64,000 nucleotides of DNA from Gaiellasilicea sp963705515 (GTDB lineage: Bacteria; Actinomycetota; Thermoleophilia; Gaiellales; Gaiellaceae): contig CAVPJV010000002.1 in the NCBI GenBank assembly GCA_963705515.1, forward strand, positions 124,001-188,000, in the 5' to 3' direction. Positions within the stretch are counted from its first letter, which is position 1; every line of letters starts with the position of its first letter. The position numbers and the translations under genes were made by a program. Shown here piece by piece: positions 1-8,430 of the stretch. The notes beneath the pieces were generated by a model. That model was not told the origin of the DNA, did not search any database, and saw only the letters and a list, made by a program, of their open reading frames with translations.

Positions 1-792
1 GACCCGGCGCAGGTCGCCGAGGCCTGTCCGATCCTGAACGTGTCGGCGGAGGCGCGCTACCCGGTGCTCGGGGCGACCTACCAGCCCCGCGGCGGGATCG
101 CGCGGCACGAGAACGTCGCGTGGGGGTACGCGCGCGCCGCGGACGCTCTCGGCGTCGACCTGATTCAGGGCTGCGAGGTGACCGGCATCGACGGCCTGAC
201 TCTGGAGACGACACTGGGGCCGATCGCGGCGGGCAAGATCGGGTTGTGCGCGGCGGGACACTCGACCGTGCTCGCGCAGATGGTCGGGCTCGACCTGCCG
301 ATCCAGTCGCACCCGTTGCAGGCACTCGTGTCGGAGCTGTACGAGCAGGTGCTGGACACCGTCGTCATGTCGAACGCGGTGCACGTCTACGTCAGCCAGG
401 CTCACAAGGGCGAGCTCGTGATGGGCGCCGGGGTCGACCCGTTCACCTCGTACGCCCAGCGCGGCTCGTTCCACGTGATCGAGCACCAGCTCGCGGCCGC
501 GGTCGAGCTGTTCCCGATCTTCGCCGAGGCCCGCGTGCTGCGCACCTGGGCCGGGATCGTGGACGTGTGCCCCGACGCGTCGCCGATCGTCGGACCGACT
601 CCGGTCGAGGGGCTGTACGTGAACTGCGGCTGGGGGACGGGCGGCTTCAAGGCGACGCCCGGCTCCGGCTGGGCCTTCGCGTGGACGCTGGCGCACGGGG
701 AGCCGCACGAGCTCAACGCGCCCTTCTCGCTCGACCGCTTCACGACGGGAGCGCTGATCGACGAGCACGGCGCCGCGGGGGTGGCGCATTGA
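1..792 (+). CDS. soxB: Sarcosine oxidase beta subunit (SoxB), 5'-truncated by window edge
   Basis: The reading frame is open from base 1, so only the last 263 residues are visible (the family is about 400 aa). The beta subunit is the FAD/FMN-carrying amine-oxidising subunit of heterotetrameric sarcosine oxidase, which demethylates sarcosine or related secondary amines to glycine, formaldehyde and H2O2. The visible part has the typical DAO-fold C-terminal half: the QPRGGIARHENVAWGYA segment, a WAGIVDVCPDASPIVG stretch and the terminal NCGWGTGGFKATPGSG flavin loop. It is followed by the delta, alpha and gamma genes, the usual sox neighbours. Its TGA overlaps the TTG start of the delta gene. The visible part reads intact, unlike the alpha gene. 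Confidence 0.93.
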   Translation, partial: DPAQVAEACPILNVSAEARYPVLGATYQPRGGIARHENVAWGYARAADALGVDLIQGCEVTGIDGLTLETTLGPIAAGKIGLCAAGHSTVLAQMVGLDLPIQSHPLQALVSELYEQVLDTVVMSNAVHVYVSQAHKGELVMGAGVDPFTSYAQRGSFHVIEHQLAAAVELFPIFAEARVLRTWAGIVDVCPDASPIVGPTPVEGLYVNCGWGTGGFKATPGSGWAFAWTLAHGEPHELNAPFSLDRFTTGALIDEHGAAGVAH

Positions 793-1034
793 TCCTGATC
801 CCGTGCCCGTGGTGCGGCGACCGCGACGAGACCGAGTTCTCGTACGGCGGCCAGGCGGGCGTGCCGTACCCGGCCGACCCGGCAGCGCTCTCCGACGAGG
901 AGTGGGCGAGATTCCTGTTCTTCCGCGACAACCCGAGGGGCGCATCGCGCGAGCGCTGGGTGCACACCCACGGCTGCCGCCGCTGGTTCGAGCTGACCCG
1001 CGACACGGTCACGCACCGGATCGTGGACGCATGA
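789..1034 (+). CDS. soxD: Sarcosine oxidase delta subunit (SoxD)
   Basis: This 81-residue protein is the small zinc-binding delta subunit of heterotetrameric sarcosine oxidase. It shows the family pattern: CPWC near the N terminus (residues 5-8), an ETEFSYGG segment, then HTHGCRRWF, giving Cys-x2-Cys plus His/Cys zinc ligands. The TTG at 789 is the best start because it sits in a TTGA overlap with the soxB stop and puts CPWCG at the usual distance from the N terminus. The stop overlaps the next start as ATGA (1031-1034). Length and motifs are normal for the family. Confidence 0.93.
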   Translation: MILIPCPWCGDRDETEFSYGGQAGVPYPADPAALSDEEWARFLFFRDNPRGASRERWVHTHGCRRWFELTRDTVTHRIVDA

Positions 1035-3210
1035 GGTTCACGTTCGCCGGCACGGAGTACGAGGGCCGCGCAGGCGACACGCTCGCCGCCGCGTTGGTGC
1101 GGAACGGCGTCCTCGGCGGCTTCCGCTCGCTCTATCGCGACCGCCCGCGGGGTGTCTACACGGCGGGCGAGGAGGAGCCGAACGCGCTGGTGCAGGTCGG
1201 GGCCAGGCCGATGCTGCGCGCGACGCTCGTCGAGCTCGAGGACGGTCTCGTCGCCGAGCCGCTGGCCGGGAAGGGTCGTCTGGTCGCGGCGCCGACGACA
1301 CCCCTACGACACCGTGCACGCCCACTGCGACGTGCTCGTCGTCGGCGCGCGGCCGTTCCGGGGTCGCAGCCGCCGAGGCGGCGTCGGGCCGGGTTCACCA
1401 CGTCGACGGCCGTCGGGGGACCTGGGTCGTCGGGCTCTACGACGACAACTACGCGATCGCCGTCGAGGACGGCAGGCGGGTCTGGCGGATCCGCGCGAAG
1501 CGGATCGTGCTCGCGACCGGCGCGATCGAGCGGCCGGCGATCTTCCCCGACAACGACGCGCCCGGGCTGATGCTCGCGAACGCCTTCGAGCGGTACGGGC
1601 GTCCGGCGGGGGCGACGCCGGTGTCCGGAGGATGGAGCCCGCGGGTCCACCTCTGGAGCCAGGCGCGCGGCCGCCTCCGCTGGGACGACCGGATCGGCGC
1701 GCCCGTGCCGGACGGTGAGCTGCCCGGGATCGAGTGCGTCGGCAGCCTCACCGGAGAGGGGTTGCCTGACGCGCCGGCCTTCTCCCTGCCCGACGGCGAC
1801 GAGAACGCGATGTTCGTCGATCTCGAGCGGGACTCGACCGTCGCGGATGTGCGCCGGGCAATCGGCGCCGGACTTCGCTCCGTCGAGCACGTCAAGCGCT
1901 ACACGACGATCGGCACCGGTTCGGATCAGGGCAAGCTCGCGAACGTGAACGCGATCCGCGTCGCCGCAGAGCTGCTGCAGGTGCACCCGGGCGAGCTCGG
2001 GACGACGACGTTCAGGTCGCCGTACCTGCCGGTCTCGTTCGCGCTGCTCGCCGGTCGCGACCGCGGCGAGCTCTTCGATCCGGTACGCGTGACGCCGCTC
2101 CACCCGGCGCACATCGAGGCCGGTGCGGTCTTCGAGGACGTCGGCCAGTGGAAACGGCCCCGCTTCTTCCCTCGCGAGGGGGAGGACATGGACGCAGCCG
2201 TCCGGCGGGAGTGCGCCGCCGCGCGCGAGTCGGTCGCGAAGATGGACGCCTCGACGCTGGGCAAGATCGACGTCCAGGGGGCCGACGCCGTCGAGTTCCT
2301 CAACCGCATGTACACGAACGCGTTCAACTCGCTCGCGGCCGGCCGGTGCCGGTACGCCGTCATGTGCACGCCCGACGGAATGGTCTTCGACGACGGCGTC
2401 GTCATGCGTGTCGGCGAGCAGCGGTTCGTGTGCACGACGACGACCGGCAACGCCGCGGCCGTGCTCGCGTGGATGGAGGAGTGGCTGCAGACCGAATGGC
2501 CCGAGCTCCGCGTCTGGCTGACCTCGGTGACCGAGCAGTGGGTGACGGTTGCCGTCGTCGGCCCCGACTCGCGCGAGCTCCTCTCCGGGCTGACCGAGAT
2601 CCCGCTCGACCGCGAGAGCTTCCCGTTCATGGCGATCCGCGAAGGCCTGGTCGCAGGCATCCCGGCGCGCGTCTGTCGCGTCAGCTTTTCGGGCGAGCTC
2701 GCCTTCGAGGTGAACGTCGACGGTCGCCGCGGCCTCGAGCTCTGGCAGGCGGTCGAGGCGACGCCGTACGGAACGGAAGCGATGCACGTGCTGCGCGCCG
2801 AGAAGGGGTATCCGATCGTCGGCCAGGACACCGACGGCACGGTGACGCCGCAGGATCTCGGGATGGGCTGGATCGTCTCGACGACGAAGGGCGACTTCCT
2901 CGGCAGGCGCTCGTTCGCCCGGTCCGACACCGCTCGCCCCGACCGCAAGCAGCTCGTGGGGCTGCTGCCGGTCGAGCGGATCGCGGAGGGCGCGCAGCTC
3001 GTCGCCGCGCCGACGAGCACGGCGATGCTGGGGCACGTCACTTCGAGCTACGACAGCGTCGCCCTCGGCCGGCCGTTCGCGCTCGCGCTCGTCGCGAGCG
3101 GCCGGGAGCGAATCGGCGAGACCGTGTACGCCGACGGCGTCGCCGCCGAGATCGTCGATTCCGTCCTCTACGACCCGGAAGGAGCACGCCGTGACGGCCG
3201 TCCTGCGTGA
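1031..3210 (+). pseudogene. soxA: Sarcosine oxidase alpha subunit (SoxA), frameshifted and internally deleted
   Basis: The alpha subunit carries an N-terminal ferredoxin-like domain, an FAD/NAD-binding domain and a C-terminal GcvT-like tetrahydrofolate domain. Here the start (ATG 1031) and N-terminal domain read in one frame. An extra C in the CCCC run at 1301-1304 moves to a second frame (PYDTVHAHCDVLVVG), and a further +1 change near 1347-1357 destroys the GxGxxG loop. The third frame then runs to the stop at 3210. It lacks roughly 45 residues after SGVAAAEAA (near 1380) and about 70 more between FERYGRPAGAT and VSGGWSPRVHLWSQ (near 1600-1620). The GcvT-like half (LDASTLGKIDVQG region to the end) is complete. 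Only about 726 codons remain against more than 930 usual. The deletion sizes are judged from memory of the family. Confidence 0.85.
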
Positions 3211-3601
3211 GGTCGAGCTCGACGCGCAGGTCAGCGTGCGCGGCGAGCCGCCGGTGGGGCCGAACACCGTGGGCGGCGACGCGCTCTGGCTGGGGCCGGA
3301 CGAGTGGCTCGTGCTCGGCGGGCGCGAGGCGGACTACGCGGACCAGCCGGCGGCGGTGGACGTCTCCGCCAACCGCATCTGCCTCGAGCTCTCGGGCGAG
3401 GGTGCCGCCGACGTGCTCGCCCGCGGCTGCGCGCTCGACCTGCACCCGTCGGTCTTCCCGCCCGGCCGCTGCGCGCAGACGCTGGTCGCGCGGGCACAGG
3501 TGATTCTCTATCGACCCGAGGAGCACACCTTCAGGCTGCTCGTGCGCCCGTCGTTCGCCGACTACCTCCGCGCCTGGCTGCGCGACGCAGGAGCGCGCTG
3601 A
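3191..3601 (+). CDS. soxG: Sarcosine oxidase gamma subunit (SoxG), short form
   Basis: This 136-residue protein is the gamma subunit of heterotetrameric sarcosine oxidase, a GcvT/YgfZ-like fold that packs against alpha. It has LWLGPDEWLVLG, VDVSANRICLELSGEGAADVLARGCALDLHP and ILYRPEEHTFRLLVRPSFADYLRAWL, all characteristic of SoxG. It begins with GTG 3191, overlapping the alpha frame by 20 bp, and ends TGATG into the deacylase. It is shorter than the common 180-200 aa form, with loss on the N-terminal side. The reading frame itself is intact. Confidence 0.88.
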   Translation: MTAVLREVELDAQVSVRGEPPVGPNTVGGDALWLGPDEWLVLGGREADYADQPAAVDVSANRICLELSGEGAADVLARGCALDLHPSVFPPGRCAQTLVARAQVILYRPEEHTFRLLVRPSFADYLRAWLRDAGAR

Positions 3602-5097
3602 TGCTCGTGATCCGCGGCGCGACGGTCTATCCCGGCGAGGGGGAGCCGGCCGCGGTCGACGTCGGCATCGCGGACGGGAGGATCGCCGCGGTCGGGGCCG
3701 AGCTGTCCGGTGAGATCGTCGAGGCCGACGGCCTCTGGCTCTGCCCCGGCTTCATCGACGTGCACGCGCACACCGCGCTCCGGTCGTACGAGGACCCGCT
3801 GCTGCTCGAAGTGCTCTCCCAGGGCGTCACGACCCAGGTCATCTGCCCGGACGGGCTCGCGCCGGCGCCCGTCGCGCCTGGTCGCTGGGAGGAGCGGCGC
3901 GACTACCTGCGCGCGCTCGAAGGCGCCGGTCCGCCGGAGTGGCCCTGGACGAGCCTCGCGGAGTATCTCGACGCACTCGACGAGACGCGACCGGCGATCT
4001 CGCTCGTCCCCTCGATCGGCCACGGCGCAGCACGCGACACCGTGATCGGCGGCGAGCGGCGCCCGGCAACGCGCGTGGAGCTGGAGGAGATGCAGCGCGA
4101 GGTGCGGGCCGGCTTCGAGGCCGGCGCGACGAATCTCTCGTTCGGGCTCGTCTACCTGCCCGGCGCCCACGCGGACACCGATGAGCTCGTCGCCGTCGCC
4201 GAGGTGGCGGCGGAGTTCGGCAAGCCGATCGTCCCGCACGTCCGCAACGAGGGCGAGGGCCTGCTCGAGGCGATCGACGAGATGCTCGAGGTCTCGCACC
4301 GCTCCGGCGCCTCGCTGCATCTCTCGCACCTGAAGTCGTTCGCCGACGAGGCGCTGATCGAGCCGCTGCTCGAGAAGGTCGAGCGTGCCGGTCTCAGCTT
4401 CGATCAATACCCGTACGGCGCCGGCTGCACCCTGCTCGCGAGCCTGCTGCCCGCGTGGGCGCAGGAGGGCGGAGCGGCGGCCACGCTTGCGCGGATGCGC
4501 GATCCGCAAGCAGTCGCGCAGATCGCGCACGACGTCGAGCACGGTCTCGAGGGCTGGGAGAACCTGCTCGCGACGGCCGGGCCGGACAGGATTCTCGTCG
4601 AGGGAGTCAGCATCGCCGACCGCGGCGGCGACGCGGTGGAGACGGTCGCGGAGCTGCTGCTCGAGTCCGAGCTCGGCGCGCAGATGGTCATGCACTACGC
4701 CTCCGACGAGGCGGTCAGGAAGATCGCCAGGCACCCGCTGATGCTGCTGGGCTCGGACGGCATCTTCGGTCGCCACCCGCATCCGCGGGTGGCGGGCAGC
4801 GCGGCGCGCTTCCTGGGCCGGCTCTGCCTGCAGGACGGAATGCTGGCGCCGGAGGAGGCGATCGCCCGCCTCACCGCGCGCGCCGCCGACCGGTTCGGGC
4901 TCGCCGATCGCGGCCGGATCGAGGTCGGGAAGCGCGCCGACCTCGTTCTGCTGGATCCTGCGGCCTACATGGACACCGCGACGTACGAACAGCCGTTGCT
5001 CCTCGCCGAGGGCGTGGCGGGAGTCTGGGTCGCGGGCGAGCGCGCCTGGGCCGACGGGGCTCCGACAGGCGTCCGCGCCGGAGGCGTCCTCCGGTGA
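3601..5097 (+). CDS. N-acyl-D-amino-acid deacylase (amidohydrolase superfamily)
   Basis: This 498-residue amidohydrolase would hydrolyse an N-acyl amino acid (classically the D form) to a free amino acid and a carboxylate. The N-terminal small beta domain is followed by the metal motif HAHT (H55, H57), then GVTTQVICPDGLAPAP, the family's substitute for the usual zinc-cysteine loop. A LHLSHLKSF segment carries another His ligand, and LLGSDGIFG holds the catalytic Asp. The C-terminal GKRADLVLLDP strand closes the composite beta domain. ATG 3601 overlaps the soxG stop by one base, and the stop forms GTGA with the aminotransferase start. Next to sox genes it probably releases an amine or amino acid for further oxidation. 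The exact substrate cannot be read from sequence. Confidence 0.85.
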   Translation: MLVIRGATVYPGEGEPAAVDVGIADGRIAAVGAELSGEIVEADGLWLCPGFIDVHAHTALRSYEDPLLLEVLSQGVTTQVICPDGLAPAPVAPGRWEERRDYLRALEGAGPPEWPWTSLAEYLDALDETRPAISLVPSIGHGAARDTVIGGERRPATRVELEEMQREVRAGFEAGATNLSFGLVYLPGAHADTDELVAVAEVAAEFGKPIVPHVRNEGEGLLEAIDEMLEVSHRSGASLHLSHLKSFADEALIEPLLEKVERAGLSFDQYPYGAGCTLLASLLPAWAQEGGAAATLARMRDPQAVAQIAHDVEHGLEGWENLLATAGPDRILVEGVSIADRGGDAVETVAELLLESELGAQMVMHYASDEAVRKIARHPLMLLGSDGIFGRHPHPRVAGSAARFLGRLCLQDGMLAPEEAIARLTARAADRFGLADRGRIEVGKRADLVLLDPAAYMDTATYEQPLLLAEGVAGVWVAGERAWADGAPTGVRAGGVLR

Positions 5098-6137
5098 GGC
5101 GCGACGAGATGCCGTCGATCGCAGTCGAGCGAGCGCTCACCGGCCGGGACGTGCTCCCGCTGAAGGGAAGCGTCGCCGCGCCGCTGCCGCCGCACGTGCG
5201 CGACGCGGTCGCGGCCGCGCTCGACGAGCACGCGGTGACGCCGCCGAGCCGCGGTCAGCTCGAGTTGCGCGACGCGATCGCACGCTCGCTGCCGGCGCCG
5301 GCCGATCCGGAGCGGGAGCTCCTGGTCACGAACGGCGCGATGCATGCGCTCAGCCTGGTGTTCCGCGCCCTGCTCGACGCCGGCGACGAGGTGATCGTGC
5401 CGACGCCGTGCTACTTCTTCGCCGGCCTGGTCGAGCGCGCGGGCGGCACCCTCGCCCCGGTTCCGAGCTGGGATCCGGACGCGATCGAGCGCGCGGTGAC
5501 ACCGCGGTCGAGGGTGTTCGTCCTGACGAACCCGAACAACCCCGACGGCCGGCTGCCGACGCGAGCGGAGGTCGACGAACTGCTCGTGCTCGCGGCGCGC
5601 CACAGCCTGACCGTGGTGACCGATGAGGCGTACGAGCGCTGCATCCACGACGGCGAGCTCGCGAGCGCCTGGGGCGCACCGAACGTGATTCTCGTCCGGA
5701 GCCTCGGCAAGAGTCTCGCCATGCCCGCCTGGCGGATCGGCTTCGTCGCTGCGGAGCCTGCCGTGATCGAGCGGTGCCTCCGGGAGCTGGAGTGGGACGT
5801 GATCCGGGTCAGCCAGGTCGCCCAGCGTGCGGCGGCGGCTGCGCTCGACGGCCCGCAGGCCTGGCTGGACGAGGTCGCCGAGGGCTACCGCCGCGACCGG
5901 GACATCGCCCACGCCGCCGTCGTCGACCATCCGATCCTCGGTGTCGCGCTGCCGCCCGCGACGCCGTTCCTCTGGCTCGACCTCGGCGGGCTCTCGTCGG
6001 AGCAGCTCGTCGACGCGGGGATCGCGGTCGTCGACGGCGCGGCCTTCGGCGCGCCCGGGTACGCGCGTCTTCCCTTCGCCGGCGCTGCGGCGGTGACCGA
6101 CGAGCTCCGGCTGCGCCTGTCCGCGGTGGGCGGCTGA
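5094..6137 (+). CDS. PLP-dependent aminotransferase class I/II
   Basis: This 347-residue protein has the class I/II aminotransferase fold. TNGAMHALSLVFRALL is the cofactor phosphate region, LTNPNNPDG and VTDEAY carry the PLP-ring Asn and Asp/Tyr, RSLGKSLAMPAWRIGF holds the Schiff-base lysine, and FLWLDLGG lies near the small domain. The start is taken as GTG 5094 (GTGA overlap with the deacylase); ATG 5109 is an alternative that loses five residues. It would transfer an amino group from an amino acid to a 2-oxoacid, perhaps acting on the product of the deacylase. The closest subfamily is probably AspC/PatA-like, but the substrate is unknown. Confidence 0.85.
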   Translation: MRRDEMPSIAVERALTGRDVLPLKGSVAAPLPPHVRDAVAAALDEHAVTPPSRGQLELRDAIARSLPAPADPERELLVTNGAMHALSLVFRALLDAGDEVIVPTPCYFFAGLVERAGGTLAPVPSWDPDAIERAVTPRSRVFVLTNPNNPDGRLPTRAEVDELLVLAARHSLTVVTDEAYERCIHDGELASAWGAPNVILVRSLGKSLAMPAWRIGFVAAEPAVIERCLRELEWDVIRVSQVAQRAAAAALDGPQAWLDEVAEGYRRDRDIAHAAVVDHPILGVALPPATPFLWLDLGGLSSEQLVDAGIAVVDGAAFGAPGYARLPFAGAAAVTDELRLRLSAVGG

Positions 6138-6139
6138 GC

Positions 6140-6943
6140 ATGCGGATCGGCGTCCTCAGCGATCTCCACTGCGAGCTCGAGCCGACGGGCTCGCGCTGGA
6201 TCAACCCCTTCGAGCCCGAGCAGCTCGACCGGCGCATCGACGCGGCGCTCGCGTGGTTCGGCGAGGCAGAGGTCGACCTGATCCTCGTGCTCGGCGACCT
6301 CGTGCAGTTCGCCAACCCGGGCGACCTGGAGCACGCCTTCGGCCGCCTCGCGGCGGCGGACGTCGCTCCGCTCGCGACGGTGAACGGCAACCACGACCTT
6401 CGCCTCGGCGAGGGGTTCGCCGCGTCGGCTCGGAGGCACGGGCTCCGGCTCCTGTACGAGGAGCCGCTCGCCCTCGCCGGCGTCGCCCTCACCGGTGTGG
6501 AGGCCGCCGCAGGGCCGGCGCGGCCCCAGTACGTCGGGCAGCCCGCCGCGTGGTCGGAAGGCGCACCGCTCGTGGTCGTCGCCTCGCACTTCCCGATCCT
6601 GTCCGAGGCCTACAAGGTCGCCGCGGCCGGGCTTCCTTACGCCGGCGACCTCGTGAACCGCTCCGACGTCGAGGCCCGGCTGGTCGGCGACCCGCGGCCG
6701 AAGGTCATCCTGAGCGGGCACATCCACGCCCGCTGCTCGACCCACGCCGGGCCGCTGCTGCAGCTCACGGTGGGCGCATTGATCGAGCCGCCGTTCGACG
6801 CCACGATCGTCGAGATCGATCCGGCCGGGCTCGGGGTTCACCGGACGGCACGGCGGCTCGGCGAGATCGCGGAGACCGATCCCGTGTTCGCCGCGGACGA
6901 AGAGCGCTGGCGCTGGGCCCGTGAGGGCTGGGAAGCGGACTAG
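6140..6943 (+). CDS. Calcineurin-like metallophosphoesterase
   Basis: This 267-residue protein carries the full two-metal phosphoesterase signature in order: SDLHCE (residues 7-12), LGDLVQ, NGNHD, SHFP and SGHIHAR. It should hydrolyse a phosphomonoester or phosphodiester. ATG 6140 follows the aminotransferase stop by two bases, so it is translationally coupled as the last gene of the plus-strand sox operon. It ends in a 4-bp convergent overlap (CTAG, 6940-6943) with the acyl-CoA synthetase on the other strand. Its role in the pathway is not clear from sequence. Confidence 0.88.
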   Translation: MRIGVLSDLHCELEPTGSRWINPFEPEQLDRRIDAALAWFGEAEVDLILVLGDLVQFANPGDLEHAFGRLAAADVAPLATVNGNHDLRLGEGFAASARRHGLRLLYEEPLALAGVALTGVEAAAGPARPQYVGQPAAWSEGAPLVVVASHFPILSEAYKVAAAGLPYAGDLVNRSDVEARLVGDPRPKVILSGHIHARCSTHAGPLLQLTVGALIEPPFDATIVEIDPAGLGVHRTARRLGEIAETDPVFAADEERWRWAREGWEAD

Positions 6944-8430
6944 AGCGCCTCTCGCCGCCGCAGCTCGTTCCGCCGGATCTTGCCGGAGGTCGTCAGCGGC
7001 AGCTCGTCGACGAACTCGATCTCGCGCGGAACCTCGTAGCCGGCCAGGCGCTCGCGCACGTGAGCTCTCAGCTCGGCGGCGAGCTCGTCCGAGGGCGATG
7101 CCGCGACCACGAACGCCTTGATCGCCTCGCCGCGGACCTCGTCCGGGATCCCGATCACCGCCGCCAGCGACACGGCCGGGTGGCGGACCAGGCAGTCCTC
7201 GATCTCACCGGGGCCGATCCGGTGTCCGGCGCTCGAGATCAGGTCGTCCGTGCGTCCGACGAAGCGGTAGTAGCCCTCGTCGTCGACCTCGGCCAGGTCG
7301 CCCGTGTGCAGCCTGCCGCCCCGCACCTTCTCCGCCGTCGCCTGCTCGTTCCGCCAGTAGCCGAGGAAGACGACCGGGTCTCCCTCGACGCCGACCGTCA
7401 CCTCGCCCTCGACGAGCCGGACGTCGTGGCCGGGATACGCCCTGCCCATCGAGCCGGCCTTCGCGGGCCAGGCGGTGCAGTTGCCGATCAGCAGGTTGGC
7501 CTCGGTCTGGCCGTAGAACTCGTTCAGCCGCGCGCCCAGCCGTTCGGAGCACCACGCCGCGGTCTCCTCGCCGACCATCTCGCCGCCGCTCGCGAGCGTG
7601 CGCAGCGCCAGCCGGGGGCCGCCGTGTGCCGCCATCATCCGGAGCGCGGTCGCGGGCATGAAGACGTTGCGAACGCCGAGCCGGGGGATCAGGTCGAACG
7701 CCAGCTCGGGGTCGAACCTCGTCGTCTGGAAGGCGAGCACGGGCCGGCCGTGGTAGAGGCCGGGCATGAGCACGTCGAAGAGGCCGCCCATCCAGGCCCA
7801 GTCGGCGGGCGACCAGATCAGGTCGTCCGGCTGCGGGAAGAAGTCGTGCGAGAGCTCGAACCCGGGCAGGTGGCCGTGCAGGACGCGGTGCGCGAGGAGC
7901 GCGCCCTTCGGCGGGCCGGTCGTGCCCGAGGTGTAGACGATCAGCGCCGGGTTGTCCGCCGTGGTCGCGACGGGCTGGAAGCGGTCCGACGCGGCGGCGA
8001 GCAGCTCCGGCAGCTCGCGTTCCACGTCGATCGTCTCGACGTCGTCGAGCTCTCGGTCGGCGAGCACGACGGCGGGATCAGCATCCCCGAGCCGGACGGC
8101 CATCGCGTCGGGGCCGAAGCGGGTCGAGAGCGGCACCGCGATCGCGCCGAGCTTGTAGACCGCGATGTGCGCGACCGCGGTCTCCGGGCGCTGCGGCAGC
8201 GCGATTCCGACCCGGTCGCCCACGCCGATCCCGCGCGCCCGCAGCGCGTTGGCGAGGCGGTTCGAGTCGCCCGAGAGCTCGCCGAAGGTGACGCGCCGCG
8301 TGATCTCGCGTCCGTCGGTGACCAGGATCGCGGGCGCGTCGCGCGGATGGCGCTCGCAGACGTCGACGCCGATGTTGGCCTGCGCCGGCACCCGCCAGCG
8401 GAAACCGCCGTAGAGCTCGTCGTAGGTCAG
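6940..8430 (-). CDS. Acyl-CoA synthetase (ANL superfamily, medium-chain type)
   Basis: About 496 residues with the full adenylate-forming enzyme set: P-loop YTSGTTGPPKG (about residues 166-176), YGQTEANLL, GDLAEVDDEGYYRFVGRTDD, and C-terminal TTSGKIRRNELR with the catalytic lysine. The opening FRWRVPAQANIGVDV resembles medium-chain/benzoyl-type synthetases. It activates a carboxylic acid to acyl-AMP and acyl-CoA, perhaps one freed by the deacylases of this island. No ATG, GTG or TTG exists in frame near the expected N terminus. The only plausible initiator is CTG 8430, in a CTGA overlap with the M20 gene stop. It is the last gene of the minus-strand operon. Confidence 0.9.
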   Translation of the reverse strand: MTYDELYGGFRWRVPAQANIGVDVCERHPRDAPAILVTDGREITRRVTFGELSGDSNRLANALRARGIGVGDRVGIALPQRPETAVAHIAVYKLGAIAVPLSTRFGPDAMAVRLGDADPAVVLADRELDDVETIDVERELPELLAAASDRFQPVATTADNPALIVYTSGTTGPPKGALLAHRVLHGHLPGFELSHDFFPQPDDLIWSPADWAWMGGLFDVLMPGLYHGRPVLAFQTTRFDPELAFDLIPRLGVRNVFMPATALRMMAAHGGPRLALRTLASGGEMVGEETAAWCSERLGARLNEFYGQTEANLLIGNCTAWPAKAGSMGRAYPGHDVRLVEGEVTVGVEGDPVVFLGYWRNEQATAEKVRGGRLHTGDLAEVDDEGYYRFVGRTDDLISSAGHRIGPGEIEDCLVRHPAVSLAAVIGIPDEVRGEAIKAFVVAASPSDELAAELRAHVRERLAGYEVPREIEFVDELPLTTSGKIRRNELRRREAL

